A stretch of DNA of 64,000 bases from Francisella uliginis (GCF_001895265.1 NZ_CP016796.1:1178001-1242000), one strand, 5' to 3'; shown: positions 8,107 through 18,380, numbered from the stretch's first letter. The notes: generated by a model from the sequence alone, not told the origin. Translations and numbers: made by a program.

Positions 8107-9102
8107 CTAAAAATCTAGCCTTATAAAATGTTTATATTCTTGATCTTTATTTAATTTAGCAGGATGATTATCATAGTTACCATCAAAAGCACCAACATAT
8201 TGAGGCTCAAAACAAATAGCATCATGTTTTTTAAAGGCTTTACCATTTGAAAGAATACGACCATCGATAAAGTTGCATGTATAAATCTGCATAGCAGGAT
8301 ATGAGCTTGATACTTTTAATTTCCTACCACTAGTAGGATCTTCAAGTTTTATCTCTGCATCAACTATATAACAATGATCAATTCCACCTTCACTAAAGTA
8401 TTTAGAATCTTGATATTTTAGTTTATTACTAATTTTTGACTTTATATTAAAATCCATTTCCTCAGGTAATGATAGTACTTCTGTCGGTATTAAATCACCA
8501 TCTACATTAACAAATTTTTTAGCTGGTACTTTAAGTCGATGATCGACTATAGTCGCTTTATAATCACCTGACAAATTATAATAACAATGATTTGTCATAT
8601 TCAAAACTGTATCGGCATCTGATATGGCATCAAAGCTTATGACTAATGAATTTTCTAATAACTCATAAGTTACACTAATAGCCACATTTCCAGGAAAACT
8701 ATCAACAGAAGATTTTTGCATAGTTGTAAATTTAACTTTTGTCTCACTTATAATTTCAAAATCAAATTTTTGATGCGTCAGACAGTTAAAACCTCCATGA
8801 AGAGTATGCTTATTTTGATAGTTCCTTTCTAAATCATATATTTTGTTATTTAGTATAATTTTAGCATCTTTAATCCTACCAGCAACTCTTCCAACAGTTG
8901 CATTAAAGTATGATGGATTATTAGAATATTCTTGGATATCTTGATATTGTAATACTATATTTTCTAACTTATTATTCTTATTTTTTGTTTTAAGTGAATA
9001 TATAGTCGCACCTAAATCTAAAAATGTTACTTCAATATTGTCATTTTTTAATGTTATTAAATTATTAGATTTATTAGCTATATGAACTTCTTGTATATTC
9101 AT
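8107..9102 (-). CDS. galM: Aldose 1-epimerase (mutarotase)
   Basis: Interconverts alpha and beta anomers of galactose/glucose in the cytosol. The beta-sandwich fold signals are VGRVAGRI near residue 90, NKHTLHGG (substrate-binding His), NMTNHCYYNLSG (catalytic-region His) and CFEPQYVG with the likely catalytic Glu near the C-terminus. The length of 331 is in the family range. Its start overlaps the end of coaBC by 4 nt (ATGA), so it is translated as the second gene of that unit. No gal genes are adjacent. Confidence 0.88.
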   Translation of the reverse strand: MNIQEVHIANKSNNLITLKNDNIEVTFLDLGATIYSLKTKNKNNKLENIVLQYQDIQEYSNNPSYFNATVGRVAGRIKDAKIILNNKIYDLERNYQNKHTLHGGFNCLTHQKFDFEIISETKVKFTTMQKSSVDSFPGNVAISVTYELLENSLVISFDAISDADTVLNMTNHCYYNLSGDYKATIVDHRLKVPAKKFVNVDGDLIPTEVLSLPEEMDFNIKSKISNKLKYQDSKYFSEGGIDHCYIVDAEIKLEDPTSGRKLKVSSSYPAMQIYTCNFIDGRILSNGKAFKKHDAICFEPQYVGAFDGNYDNHPAKLNKDQEYKHFIRLDF

Positions 9103-10274
9103 ATTATCTCCTTAGCAAAGTCTAGTATTGACTTAGCTATCTGCGATTTAGTTTTATTAGCATACTCTTTATTTTTTTGTTCTGATAAGATTGTTACAGA
9201 AGAGTCATCTTTACCAAAGACACTTGTTGAATTTGCAACAATCATATCTAGATTTTTCTTTATGAGCTTTTTCTTAGCATACTCAATTATGTTTTGTGAT
9301 TCAGCTGCAAACCCTATTGCAAAGATATCAGGATAATTCTTTTTACAGTTAGCTAAAACATCAGGATTTTTTACAAACTCTAGTGTTAATGTTTCATCAG
9401 TTTTCTTAATTTTATTATCAAATTTATTTTTTATTTTATAATCAGCAACAGCTGCACAGCCAATAAAAATATCATGCGTTTTTGCCTCTTCAAGCATGAC
9501 TTGATTCATATCATCAGCACTTTTAGTATCAATGATAGTTAAATTGTTATGAGTTATATCAAACTCTATTAAAGTCTTAGCTTTTAATACTGTAACTTTA
9601 GCACCTCTATTTAATAGCTCTTCTACTAATGCAAAGCCCATCTTTCCAGAACTATAATTTGACAGATACCTAACACCATCAATATCTTCAACCGTTGCCC
9701 CAACAGTTATTAAAGCTTTCTTATCTTTAAAATCTTGATCTACTGATAATAATTCAAATAACTCCTCAGGTTCAGCTAATCGCCCCCCGCCAGTATCACC
9801 ACATGCTTGTAAACCATTACTTGGAGATATTAAGTTAAAGCCTAAATTTTGTAACTTTTTAATATTTTCTTGAGTTAGTGGATTCTGCCACATATTTACA
9901 TTCATAGCAGGTGCAAAATATATTTTATTAGTTTGTTTATTAGCTAATACACATTGGCTAAGCAAATCATCTGCAAAACCATTAGCTAATTTAGCTATAG
10001 TATTAGCAGAAGCTGGGATTATAAATATTTTATCAGCCCAGCGTGATAAGTTTATATGTGCCATACTTTGCTCATAATCATACATATTCAATGATTCATC
10101 TGTATAAACATCGCATCCAAGAGCTACTAGTAACTCTGGTTTTATAAACTGCTGTCCACCTTTTGTAACAATAGCTCTACACTCTACACCACTTTTGATA
10201 AAAAGACGGATTAAATTTATAGTTTTAAAAGCTGATACACTTCCTGTAATTCCAAATAGAATCTTCTTTGTCAT
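9099..10274 (-). CDS. coaBC: Bifunctional phosphopantothenoylcysteine decarboxylase / synthetase
   Basis: Two consecutive steps of coenzyme A synthesis: CoaB ligates cysteine to phosphopantothenate and CoaC decarboxylates the product. The N-terminal flavodoxin-like CoaC domain has ITGSVSAFK, INLSRWAD (active-site His) and PAMNVNMW, plus the substrate-flap Cys in LQACGDTGGGRLAEPEE. The CoaB domain (about 185-391) shows ITVGATVEDIDGVRYLSNYSSGKMG, AAVADYK and IKKTDETLTLEFVKNPDVL. The length of 391 is typical. Confidence 0.94.
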   Translation of the reverse strand: MTKKILFGITGSVSAFKTINLIRLFIKSGVECRAIVTKGGQQFIKPELLVALGCDVYTDESLNMYDYEQSMAHINLSRWADKIFIIPASANTIAKLANGFADDLLSQCVLANKQTNKIYFAPAMNVNMWQNPLTQENIKKLQNLGFNLISPSNGLQACGDTGGGRLAEPEELFELLSVDQDFKDKKALITVGATVEDIDGVRYLSNYSSGKMGFALVEELLNRGAKVTVLKAKTLIEFDITHNNLTIIDTKSADDMNQVMLEEAKTHDIFIGCAAVADYKIKNKFDNKIKKTDETLTLEFVKNPDVLANCKKNYPDIFAIGFAAESQNIIEYAKKKLIKKNLDMIVANSTSVFGKDDSSVTILSEQKNKEYANKTKSQIAKSILDFAKEII

Positions 10275-10284
10275 AAAGACCTCT

Positions 10285-11469
10285 CTATTTATTTAAGACT
10301 TTTTTTCTTTTATAAAAAGCAATTATTAATAACACCATAGCTGCTACGATAACTGCTAATATATTTACATTTTGTCTAAACAATTGTTCACTAGTAAGCC
10401 AAGAGGCAAAAATAATCCCAAAGAATATACTACTAGTTCTACCTAATGCAAATATCATATTACAAGCTAATGAACGAACTTCAGTTGGAAACTCTGTCGC
10501 AGCGTACTGTGCCCACATAATATTATATCCACCCCCTATAAGTCCAATAACAATACCATATAAAAATATGACATCGCTTGATATATATTTATAGCTAAAA
10601 ATGCTTACTAAAAATATGATTATATTTATTGCAAAAAATAGATTTGGCGATTTAAAATACTGATTATAAAAGCCACTAATAATACAACTAATAATATTTC
10701 CTGCAAAAAAACCAAACAGGAATATTTTCACTAAAGTTGCAAAATCAGCATCTGAAGCAATAAATTTCACTAATGCAAACATTACCGTAATAACAAAGAA
10801 ATAAGGTAATGTAATTAAGAAGTTTAAGATTAAAGGTTTACTATAGTTTTTAAATAAAAAAATTATACTACCTGCATTTTTAAATCTATCTGATTCATAT
10901 ATTTCAATAAAGTATGGAGACTCTTCTAGCACTCTTCTAAATAAATATATTGTTAATCCAGCTAAACCACCAAATACAAACATTATTTGATAAGAAAATA
11001 CTCCAAACAATGTCGCTACAATTCCTCCAAGAACTCCTAATATATACAAAAGGCTCATTCCCCAAGCAGCTATTTTAGGAGGAAAAAACTCAACTATTAA
11101 AACACTTGAGACAGCAAATTCACTAGCTAGAGCAAGATACGCTAAAAACCTTAGTAACATAAACATATGTAAGTTAGTTACAAAGATACAACATATAGTT
11201 GAAAAGCTATAAAGTAGAATACTATATTTAATAACCGTTATGCGACCAAATTTATCTGCCAACATTCCAAAAGCTATAGCCCCAACTAATATGCCTGCCA
11301 TTTGAATATTATTAATTAGATAATACATTTGCTGTATTTTTGTCGAATCATGCATATTAAACTGCTGCTTAAATATATCAACATAAGACACACTAAATAC
11401 GGTAAGATCATAGAAATCAATAAAATATCCTAGGCAAAGGATAAGTAGAATCCATTTTGTATTTTTCAT
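10285..11469 (-). CDS. MFS transporter, metabolite/sugar-acid type
   Basis: Inner-membrane major facilitator protein with about 12 hydrophobic segments over 394 residues. The start GYFIDFYDLTVFSVSYVDIF and the loop 2-3 motif GMLADKFGRITVIKYSI resemble the SP/metabolite:H+ symporter groups. It lacks the features I associate with the Francisella Pht group. It ends 10 nt upstream of coaBC on the same strand, so it may be the first gene of an MFS-coaBC-galM unit. The substrate cannot be told from sequence. Confidence 0.75.
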   Translation of the reverse strand: MKNTKWILLILCLGYFIDFYDLTVFSVSYVDIFKQQFNMHDSTKIQQMYYLINNIQMAGILVGAIAFGMLADKFGRITVIKYSILLYSFSTICCIFVTNLHMFMLLRFLAYLALASEFAVSSVLIVEFFPPKIAAWGMSLLYILGVLGGIVATLFGVFSYQIMFVFGGLAGLTIYLFRRVLEESPYFIEIYESDRFKNAGSIIFLFKNYSKPLILNFLITLPYFFVITVMFALVKFIASDADFATLVKIFLFGFFAGNIISCIISGFYNQYFKSPNLFFAINIIIFLVSIFSYKYISSDVIFLYGIVIGLIGGGYNIMWAQYAATEFPTEVRSLACNMIFALGRTSSIFFGIIFASWLTSEQLFRQNVNILAVIVAAMVLLIIAFYKRKKVLNK

Positions 11470-11551
11470 TAATTTAAAAAAGAAAATATATAAGTATTAG
11501 ATTTATATTATAAATTGTAAGATAGAATATAACTAGACAAGATTTATTATT

Positions 11552-13057
11552 TTAGTCTTCAATAACATTTTTTTCATTAGCTGTTGATTTACAGAACGCT
11601 ACGTAACGCTTATCTGTAGCAAACCAGTAAAATACAACTCCTATAACTGCATTTAATATATAGCTATCAATAGGAGATGTTATACATAAAAATATTAGAA
11701 AAGGTGCTGCTAAATAAATAAGGTTTTTAACACCAACTCTTCTAAACTCAATCGCACCATATATAGTCATAAGAACTATTAAGATAACACTCATATTGAT
11801 ATTAGTCTGTATTTCAACAGTATTTAAAAGCAATGCTAATACTACAAACACAACTAAACCATATAATCTAGTACGTGGTGCTAGTGCTCCCATACTAACT
11901 GGTGCTGCCATATATCCAATAATATGAAACCCTGTTACAACAAGCATTAAAGCTGTCCAGTTATCTGAGAAAAGTAAAAATATCGCAGCTAATATAAAGT
12001 TTGCTATTAACGATCTACGTGAAATATTAACAATCGGAGTAATTTTTGCAAAATATCTTGGCATCTGACCTTCAGAAGACATTGCATACAACATTCTAGA
12101 TGAAGCACCTAAGTAGCTATAACCTGTAGCTGATGGGCTAATAACACTATCAATAATCAATAATATAGATATATATCCTAAACCTAGTATTGTTGCCAAT
12201 TGCAGTAATGGCGACTCAAAATCTAAACCAGCCCAACCACCTTTACTTACTAAGTAATCATGTGGTACAGCTTGCATAAACGCATACTGTAAACTAAGGT
12301 ATAGGACTAATACCAAAGCTAAAGCTAATACAATTGCTAAAGGTACATTTCTACCAGGATTTTTAACTTCACTAGCGTATGCTACAACTGTTTGAAAACC
12401 ATTAAATGTATAAATAAGACCACCTGCAACAATTGCTGTTAAAGCAGATGTAAAGCCAAACTCACTATTACCTGGAATATCTGCTGCAAACATACTCACA
12501 TGGTTATCACTATGCATTAGTGCGTGTGTAACAAATATTAAAACAATAATTGCAGGAACAGCCATTTTAAAAATTGTAATAGCATTGTTAACTCTTGATA
12601 AAAGCTTAACCCCATAAAAGTTAATAATAAGATATACAACCAAAACAAAAAGTGAAAAAGCTGTTCCAGCTATAGTTAGAATATTATCATGCATAAGCCA
12701 ATCCATAGACTTAACACCTGCAAGATATTGTGTTGTTGCTAAAGCCTCAGAAGATATTACAACAACGATTCCAAACCAGTTTGCAAAAGCAAACGGCATT
12801 GCAAAGATATTATTATGCGATATTGCACTTGATCTAGTAGTAGCCCCTCGAACAGGATACATAGACACTACTTTGCCTAAGCAAAGAGCTATCATCAAAA
12901 CTAAAATAGCAGCAAAAATCCATGCTAAAAATGCCCAATTACCCGCATTTTTAACAGTTAACTGAGCACTAAAAAGCCATCCGGAGCCAACCATTGAAGT
13001 AGTGCCGATCAATACAGCACTAAACAATGACATCTTTTTAACAGATACATCACTCAT
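11552..13057 (-). CDS. APC-family amino acid permease
   Basis: Inner-membrane amino acid/polyamine permease of 501 residues with about 12 hydrophobic segments. The helix 1 motif TTSMVGSGWLFSA contains the unwound Gly-Ser-Gly segment used by APC proteins to bind the substrate alpha-amino and carboxyl groups. Helix 6 has GGLIYTFNGFQTVVAYASEVKNPGRNVP, another family signature. It follows putA on the same strand after about 155 nt, so proline or a related amino acid is a reasonable but unproven substrate. Confidence 0.8.
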   Translation of the reverse strand: MSDVSVKKMSLFSAVLIGTTSMVGSGWLFSAQLTVKNAGNWAFLAWIFAAILVLMIALCLGKVVSMYPVRGATTRSSAISHNNIFAMPFAFANWFGIVVVISSEALATTQYLAGVKSMDWLMHDNILTIAGTAFSLFVLVVYLIINFYGVKLLSRVNNAITIFKMAVPAIIVLIFVTHALMHSDNHVSMFAADIPGNSEFGFTSALTAIVAGGLIYTFNGFQTVVAYASEVKNPGRNVPLAIVLALALVLVLYLSLQYAFMQAVPHDYLVSKGGWAGLDFESPLLQLATILGLGYISILLIIDSVISPSATGYSYLGASSRMLYAMSSEGQMPRYFAKITPIVNISRRSLIANFILAAIFLLFSDNWTALMLVVTGFHIIGYMAAPVSMGALAPRTRLYGLVVFVVLALLLNTVEIQTNINMSVILIVLMTIYGAIEFRRVGVKNLIYLAAPFLIFLCITSPIDSYILNAVIGVVFYWFATDKRYVAFCKSTANEKNVIED

Positions 13058-13091
13058 TTTCTTTTCCTTATAATTTAATTAAAGAACTTTT

Positions 13092-13111
13092 TTAGAGGAT
13101 AATACCTCTAA
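13092..13111. other. Intergenic inverted repeat between putA and the APC permease
   Basis: A 7-bp stem TTAGAGG / CCTCTAA closes a 6-nt ATAATA loop. On the minus strand it lies downstream of putA and upstream of the permease. The run after the stem on that strand is A-rich rather than T-rich, so it is not a standard intrinsic terminator. It could be an mRNA stabilising or processing hairpin. Confidence 0.4.
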
Positions 13112-13212
13112 TTTATTAAAGTTTTTTCTAATAAAGTTAGATTAAATACTTAATTAGAAAAAAAACCATAAGTATTTAAATTATCATTAAGAAAATGAGT
13201 TTGCAATATTTT

Positions 13213-16200
13213 TTATTCTTCTAGACTCATTAAAGAAGCATTACCGCCAGAAGCTGTAGTATCTACACTAACTGTTTTTTCTACAACAAATCTACGTAAA
13301 TATAATGGTGATGCTGTTTCTATAGCTAAGCTAGTACTTTTACCATCTTGTGCAACACTTTCAGCAACAAAAGGAATAATAGCTCCTCTACGTAATGCTA
13401 ATGCTTGATGGATTTGTTTAACCGCAGATACACTACCTGAAAATGCAACTAAAGCTACTTTTGTATTAAAAAGTAATGCTGAAGTTATCTCCTCTTGATC
13501 TGATAAAATTAAATGTATAGCTTTTGGACTTACTCCAGCTTTCAACATTAATTCAACAATTTTATAAGCTGTTAACTTACCTGTATATGCTGGTTTTGTA
13601 ACAACTGTATTACCAGATAAAAGAGCTGCAGCTGCTTGACCAACAAATCTAATCAACAAATCACAGCTTGAACACATACTAACTACAACACCACGTCCTT
13701 TTAGGCTTAACTCATCTATCTCACCAGTAGGTCCAGGTAAAAGTTGAGGATGTGAAAATTCTTTTTTAGCTTGTAAGCAATAGTAAGCTACTTGTTGAAT
13801 AGTTTTATCTATCTGAATCTGTGCATCTTCAACAGATACATTTGATTCTACAACAAGACAAGATGCTATTAGGTGACGCTCTTTTTCAAGCAAGTCTAAA
13901 AACTTACCAATAATATCAGCTCTTTGTTCTGCATTAACATGATTCCATATATCTGCCTCTTTATGCGCAATTGCAATAGCTGTATCAACAGTATTTACAG
14001 AAGCTGCATATGCTTTACCTATTGTTTGATCATTAGCTGACTTAAGATCGTTAAATTCACCTTTTTTAGATTTTTCTCCAGCTACAATATTTGTAATAGA
14101 ATATTTATCTTTTATATATTTATTAGTTTGCTTTTCATCATTAGCTATCTTTTCAGGATTGTATACTTCTTCAACAGCACCAACGCCAGAAAGCTTCTCA
14201 TTTGCTAAACGATGCATATAATATGGTCCACCTGCTTTAGGTCCAGTACCAGATTTACCTTGGCCACCAAAAGGTTGCACACCAACAACAGCACCTACAA
14301 TATTTCTATTTACATAAACATTACCGGCTTTAATATTATTTTTAACATAGTTCATTACTTCATTAATTCTACTATGTACACCAGCTGTCAAGCCATATCC
14401 CGTAGCATTAATATCTTTGATTAGAGTATCTAGTTGATTAGCTTTAAACCTTAATATATGTAAAATTGGTCCAAACTGTTCTCTACCTAAATCAGATAGT
14501 TTATTTATTTCAAAAGCTGTCGGCATTACAAATGTGCCATTTTGTGTATTCTCATTTGGCTGAGATTGATACACTAATTTAAATTGCTTTTTCTTTTGTT
14601 CAATATAAGCATTTAGATTATCAGCAGCCTCTTTATCAATTACAGGTCCAACATCAGTATCAATGTATTTAGAGTCTCCTACTTTAAGCTCTTTCATTGC
14701 TCCAACTATCATTTTGATATAGCTATCTGCAATATCTTCTTGAAGACATAATATACGTAATGCTGAACAACGTTGACCAGCACTATCAAATGCCGAACGC
14801 ATAACATCAGCAGTAACTTGCTCAGGAAGTGAAGATGAATCAACGATCATCGCATTTTGACCACCAGTCTCTGCAATAAATGGAACAATCTCGCTCGATT
14901 TATTTGCTAATGTTTGGTTTATAATTCCAGCAACTTCAGTTGAACCTGTAAAGATAACTCCTTTACAAACTGGGCTCTTAACTAATGCTGTACCAACTGT
15001 AGCCCCATCACCAGGAGTAAACTGTAGCACATTTTTTGGAAGACCAGCTTTAAATAAAAGTTTAACTGCTTTATATGCAATTATAGAAGTTTGTTCAGCA
15101 GGCTTTGCTACAACTGTATTACCAGCGGCAAGAACCGCAGTAACTTGCCCTAAGAATATAGCTAATGGGAAGTTCCATGGACTAATACAAACCATAGCCC
15201 CACGCCCACTAAACTCTATTTGTTTTAGATTTTCCGATAAAGCTGGTAAATCTATAGGACCATCAAACTCTTTTCTAGCCTGAGCTGCATAATAACGACA
15301 GAAATCAACTGCCTCGCGAACTTCATCTATAGCATTAGCTAAAGTTTTACCCGCTTCAATCATTGCTACAGCAATAAATTCATTTGTATTTTTTTCTAGA
15401 AGATTTGCAAAACGCTCAAGTATCTCTGCTCTTTGCGTAGCAGGAGTATTATTCCAATCATTAAATGCGCTTTGAGCATTTTTTAATGCTCTTTTTGCTG
15501 TTTTAGCATCTGCGTTAACTACACTGCCAATAACTTCATTTGTATTTGGGTTTATAACATCTTCAGCTGTCTCTTTATCAGACTTAACTCCAGAAACTAT
15601 TGGTTTTGCTTTATATGTATTTTTAGAGGTATACTTTTCAATCTCTGTATGCATCTTATCTAAAACTGCAAAATCATTAGTATTAAAGCCTTGTGAATTT
15701 AACCTAGGAGCAACAATATCTTTGGGATAGGGGATATTTGGATGCTGATCACAACCATGATCTATAGCTTTTTTAACAGGATCTTCAATTAACTCTTCTA
15801 TTGGTAAATTCTCATCAACAATTCTATTAACAAAAGAACTATTTGCACCATTTTCCAAAAGTCTTCTAACCAAATATGCTAATAGATGCTTATGCCCTCC
15901 AACAGGAGCATATATTCTACAAGGTATTTCTTCATAGCCTTCTTTACCAACTATATTATCATATAAAGGATCACCCATTCCATGTAAGCATTGAAATTCA
16001 AAATCTTTAATGTCACCAGCAAGCTCCATTACAACAGCTACTGTTTGAGCATTGTGCGTTGCAAATTGAGGATAAATATATTTATGGTTCTCAAATAATT
16101 GCTTTACACATGCTTGATATGATACATCCGTGTGATATTTACGTGTAAATACAGGATACCCTTCTAAACCTTGCTCTTGAGCATGTTTAATTTCAGCATC

Positions 16201-17277
16201 CCAATAAGCACCTTTTACTAAGCGCACCATAAACCTACGATTTGTATTCTTCGCTAGATTAGCTAAGTAATCTAGGACATAAGGAGCTCTTTTTTGATAC
16301 GCTTGAACAACTATACCAATACCATCAAAACCTTCTAATGATGGCTCATGTGCTAATCTTTCAACTAGCTCTAATGATATCTGAAGTCTTTCTGTTTCTT
16401 CAGCATCAATATTCATACCAACATTATATTCTTTCGCTAACTCTGTTAATTTAAGTAATTTAGGATATATCTCAGCATGAACTCTTTGATGTTTGATAAC
16501 TTCATAACGCGGATGTAACGCTGATAGCTTAACTGATATACCAGGGTTTTTCTTGATTTCTTTATTAACTGCATATTTAGCTAGCTCTTTTATAGCATGT
16601 AGATACTGATTATAATAATATTCAGCATCTGCCATAGTCATAGCCGCTTCACCAAGCATGTCATACGAATAGCTATAACCTTTATCTACTTTGATTTGCG
16701 AAACTTTTAAAGCTTCTTCAATTGTTTCTCCAAGTACATATTGCTTACCAACAATCTTCATCGCTTGCTTCATTGCTTGACGAATCACAGGTTCACTTGA
16801 TTTCTTAAGAAAGTTTTGAAAAACCTTTCTGTAAGATCCTCTACTATCTTTTAAAATTCTACCTGTTAGCATTAAGCTCCATGTTGCAGCATTGACAAAC
16901 AGATGTTTTTCCATACCAACATGCTCTTTCCAAGCAGCACTTGTTAATTTATCTTTAATTAGCAAGTCTATAGTATATTTATCAGGTACTCTTAATAAAG
17001 CCTCCGCTAAACACATAAGTACAATACCTTCTTCTGAAGACAAGTCATACTCAATCATAAATGCATCTATACCAGATTTCTTGAGTCTGTTCTTTCTAAC
17101 TTGAGCTACTAAGTTATAAGCCTTTTCACGAACATTAGCTTTTGAAAGACTTGAGATTTGTGCTTTATCAACAAGATCTGTTACTGCTTTTTTCTCATCT
17201 ATGAGCCAGTATTGAGAAATATTCATTATTTCCTTAGAAATAGGATACTCACCGGTATGGTTTAGTAGGTTATTCAT
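13213..17277 (-). CDS. putA: Bifunctional proline dehydrogenase / P5C dehydrogenase PutA
   Basis: Oxidises proline to glutamate. The FAD proline dehydrogenase barrel spans about 200-500: GISVKLSALHPRYE (246-259), NIDAEETERL, FMVRLVKGAYWDAEIK and ATHNAQT, ending with LLAYLVRRLLENGANSSFVN. The NAD P5C dehydrogenase (about 560-1040) has ISPWNFPLA, FTGSTEVAG, Glu803 in AETGGQNA and catalytic Cys837 in SAGQRCSA. A further C-terminal ALDH-like domain (about 1080-1340) lacks the catalytic Cys. The N-terminus has no ribbon-helix-helix domain, so it is not a transcriptional autorepressor like E. coli PutA. Its 1354 residues exceed bare bifunctional PutA because of the extra domain. sdhE lies 15 nt upstream. 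Confidence 0.96.
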   Translation of the reverse strand: MNNLLNHTGEYPISKEIMNISQYWLIDEKKAVTDLVDKAQISSLSKANVREKAYNLVAQVRKNRLKKSGIDAFMIEYDLSSEEGIVLMCLAEALLRVPDKYTIDLLIKDKLTSAAWKEHVGMEKHLFVNAATWSLMLTGRILKDSRGSYRKVFQNFLKKSSEPVIRQAMKQAMKIVGKQYVLGETIEEALKVSQIKVDKGYSYSYDMLGEAAMTMADAEYYYNQYLHAIKELAKYAVNKEIKKNPGISVKLSALHPRYEVIKHQRVHAEIYPKLLKLTELAKEYNVGMNIDAEETERLQISLELVERLAHEPSLEGFDGIGIVVQAYQKRAPYVLDYLANLAKNTNRRFMVRLVKGAYWDAEIKHAQEQGLEGYPVFTRKYHTDVSYQACVKQLFENHKYIYPQFATHNAQTVAVVMELAGDIKDFEFQCLHGMGDPLYDNIVGKEGYEEIPCRIYAPVGGHKHLLAYLVRRLLENGANSSFVNRIVDENLPIEELIEDPVKKAIDHGCDQHPNIPYPKDIVAPRLNSQGFNTNDFAVLDKMHTEIEKYTSKNTYKAKPIVSGVKSDKETAEDVINPNTNEVIGSVVNADAKTAKRALKNAQSAFNDWNNTPATQRAEILERFANLLEKNTNEFIAVAMIEAGKTLANAIDEVREAVDFCRYYAAQARKEFDGPIDLPALSENLKQIEFSGRGAMVCISPWNFPLAIFLGQVTAVLAAGNTVVAKPAEQTSIIAYKAVKLLFKAGLPKNVLQFTPGDGATVGTALVKSPVCKGVIFTGSTEVAGIINQTLANKSSEIVPFIAETGGQNAMIVDSSSLPEQVTADVMRSAFDSAGQRCSALRILCLQEDIADSYIKMIVGAMKELKVGDSKYIDTDVGPVIDKEAADNLNAYIEQKKKQFKLVYQSQPNENTQNGTFVMPTAFEINKLSDLGREQFGPILHILRFKANQLDTLIKDINATGYGLTAGVHSRINEVMNYVKNNIKAGNVYVNRNIVGAVVGVQPFGGQGKSGTGPKAGGPYYMHRLANEKLSGVGAVEEVYNPEKIANDEKQTNKYIKDKYSITNIVAGEKSKKGEFNDLKSANDQTIGKAYAASVNTVDTAIAIAHKEADIWNHVNAEQRADIIGKFLDLLEKERHLIASCLVVESNVSVEDAQIQIDKTIQQVAYYCLQAKKEFSHPQLLPGPTGEIDELSLKGRGVVVSMCSSCDLLIRFVGQAAAALLSGNTVVTKPAYTGKLTAYKIVELMLKAGVSPKAIHLILSDQEEITSALLFNTKVALVAFSGSVSAVKQIHQALALRRGAIIPFVAESVAQDGKSTSLAIETASPLYLRRFVVEKTVSVDTTASGGNASLMSLEE

Positions 17278-17292
17278 AAGACTCCCTTTCCT

Positions 17293-17580
17293 CTATTTTA
17301 AATTACTTTCATTAAACCTTTTCTTTTCATTAATAATTTTCTTTATTAATTCTTGATACTTTCCTGGAGCTTGTACCCCTTTAAAAAGCCAGTCAAACAT
17401 GTCACTATCTTCACTTGTCAAAAATTCAACAAAAAGCTTTTTATTTTCTAGATCCTCTTTCATATAACAGTTGTTTAAATATGGAGCTAATATTATATCA
17501 AGCTCAAGCATACCTCTTCTTGCTGAATACTTTATTTTTTCAGCAGAACTAAATATAAGATTATCGTTCTTTATTAACAT
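17293..17580 (-). CDS. sdhE: FAD assembly factor SdhE (YgfY/CptB)
   Basis: Small helical chaperone needed to attach FAD covalently to succinate dehydrogenase SdhA. The signature RRGMLELD at residues 21-28 matches the conserved RRGMxELD that contacts the flavoprotein, and the later DSDMFDWLFKG matches the family's DPDLFNWL. At 95 residues it is slightly longer than E. coli SdhE because of the N-terminus. It is only 15 nt upstream of putA on the same strand, so it is probably co-transcribed with this other flavoenzyme gene. sdhABCD is not in the window. Confidence 0.88.
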   Translation of the reverse strand: MLIKNDNLIFSSAEKIKYSARRGMLELDIILAPYLNNCYMKEDLENKKLFVEFLTSEDSDMFDWLFKGVQAPGKYQELIKKIINEKKRFNESNLK

Positions 17581-17790
17581 ATCTAATGGGCTATAAATAC
17601 AAGAATTACACTAGTTTATACCATACAGATCATACAACCAATACAGTTAACGAAATTATTTAAAAAATTACTCTTTAAATTAAGCAAACAATTAGGTATT
17701 ATTTGATTAGTTTTACAAATACAGTTCAAATTAACTATTAATTTTCTCTATAAATAGTTTTACCAAAAAATTTATAAGGACTTAAATCTA

Positions 17791-18174
17791 ATGGCTATTA
17801 GTCAAAATGCTATAAAAATACTTCAAGAAATCGATGAATTAGATCTATTTAGAAACATCTCTGAAGAATGGTCTACATTGTTAAATGAACCGAATGATGA
17901 AATAAAAATCAAAAAATTATATTCAGCCTTAGTTAAAGAAAGTATACGTCGTGAAACAGCTGAAAGATTGGCCAAAGATGCAAAATCATATTGCGACCTA
18001 GTTCAAGAGCAATCAAAACAAAGAATATCTGATCTAAAAGAAAGCTTAGAAAACCAAATAACTTTCTTAACTCAGCAGATCAAAGACCTAAAAGATGAAT
18101 CATCTAGAAATCTAGATTATTATAGAAATGAGCTAAAAAAAGCTACAAGAAATTTAATAGATAGCAAAAGCTAA
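17791..18174 (+). CDS. Coiled-coil protein, unknown function
   Basis: Cytosolic protein of 127 residues with no signal or membrane segment. Residues about 50-125 are almost entirely charged/heptad-like (ESIRRETAERLAKDAK, SLENQITFLTQQIKDLKDES), predicting a long coiled coil. The upstream 210 nt is shared with divergent sdhE-putA and should contain promoters for both. The family is not recognised. It may be a structural or regulatory adaptor. Confidence 0.65.
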   Translation: MAISQNAIKILQEIDELDLFRNISEEWSTLLNEPNDEIKIKKLYSALVKESIRRETAERLAKDAKSYCDLVQEQSKQRISDLKESLENQITFLTQQIKDLKDESSRNLDYYRNELKKATRNLIDSKS

Positions 18175-18181
18175 AAAACTG

Positions 18182-18379
18182 CTATCTTTCTTGGTATACA
18201 AAATCTCCTCTAAAAGAGAGAACTAAATTACGATTACAATCAGAAAAAATTGCTCGAGAAAACCTATTTAGGTCATCTTTTTCAATTTCTAATTTATTAC
18301 AAAGGCCTATTTGTTGTCCTTCTTTATTTAAGACAGAATATTTTGCTTGAGCCAAATTTATAATTAAAAACAAAAACAC
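18182..18379 (-). CDS. Small exported protein gene, 5' end apparently clipped
   Basis: Reads 65 residues from a GTG at 18379: FLFLIINLAQA-KYSVLNKEG, which looks like the hydrophobic core and AQA cleavage site of a signal peptide but without the usual positively charged start. Two cysteines (GLCN, SDCN) remain in the mature part and could form a disulphide. Upstream in frame is a TAG inside an inverted-repeat element that begins at 18381. The original start was therefore probably lost when the element arrived. It may still be translated from GTG or may be a pseudogene. Family unknown. Confidence 0.45.
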   Translation of the reverse strand: MFLFLIINLAQAKYSVLNKEGQQIGLCNKLEIEKDDLNRFSRAIFSDCNRNLVLSFRGDFVYQER

Positions 18380-18380
18380 A

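Noticed and set aside
9082-9336. Plus-strand 84-codon frame across the galM/coaBC junction
   Set aside because: Antisense to coaBC, without any domain or ribosome binding site.
13092-13111. Intrinsic terminator for putA
   Set aside because: The stem is present, but the minus-strand sequence after it is A-rich rather than T-rich, so it is listed only as an inverted repeat.
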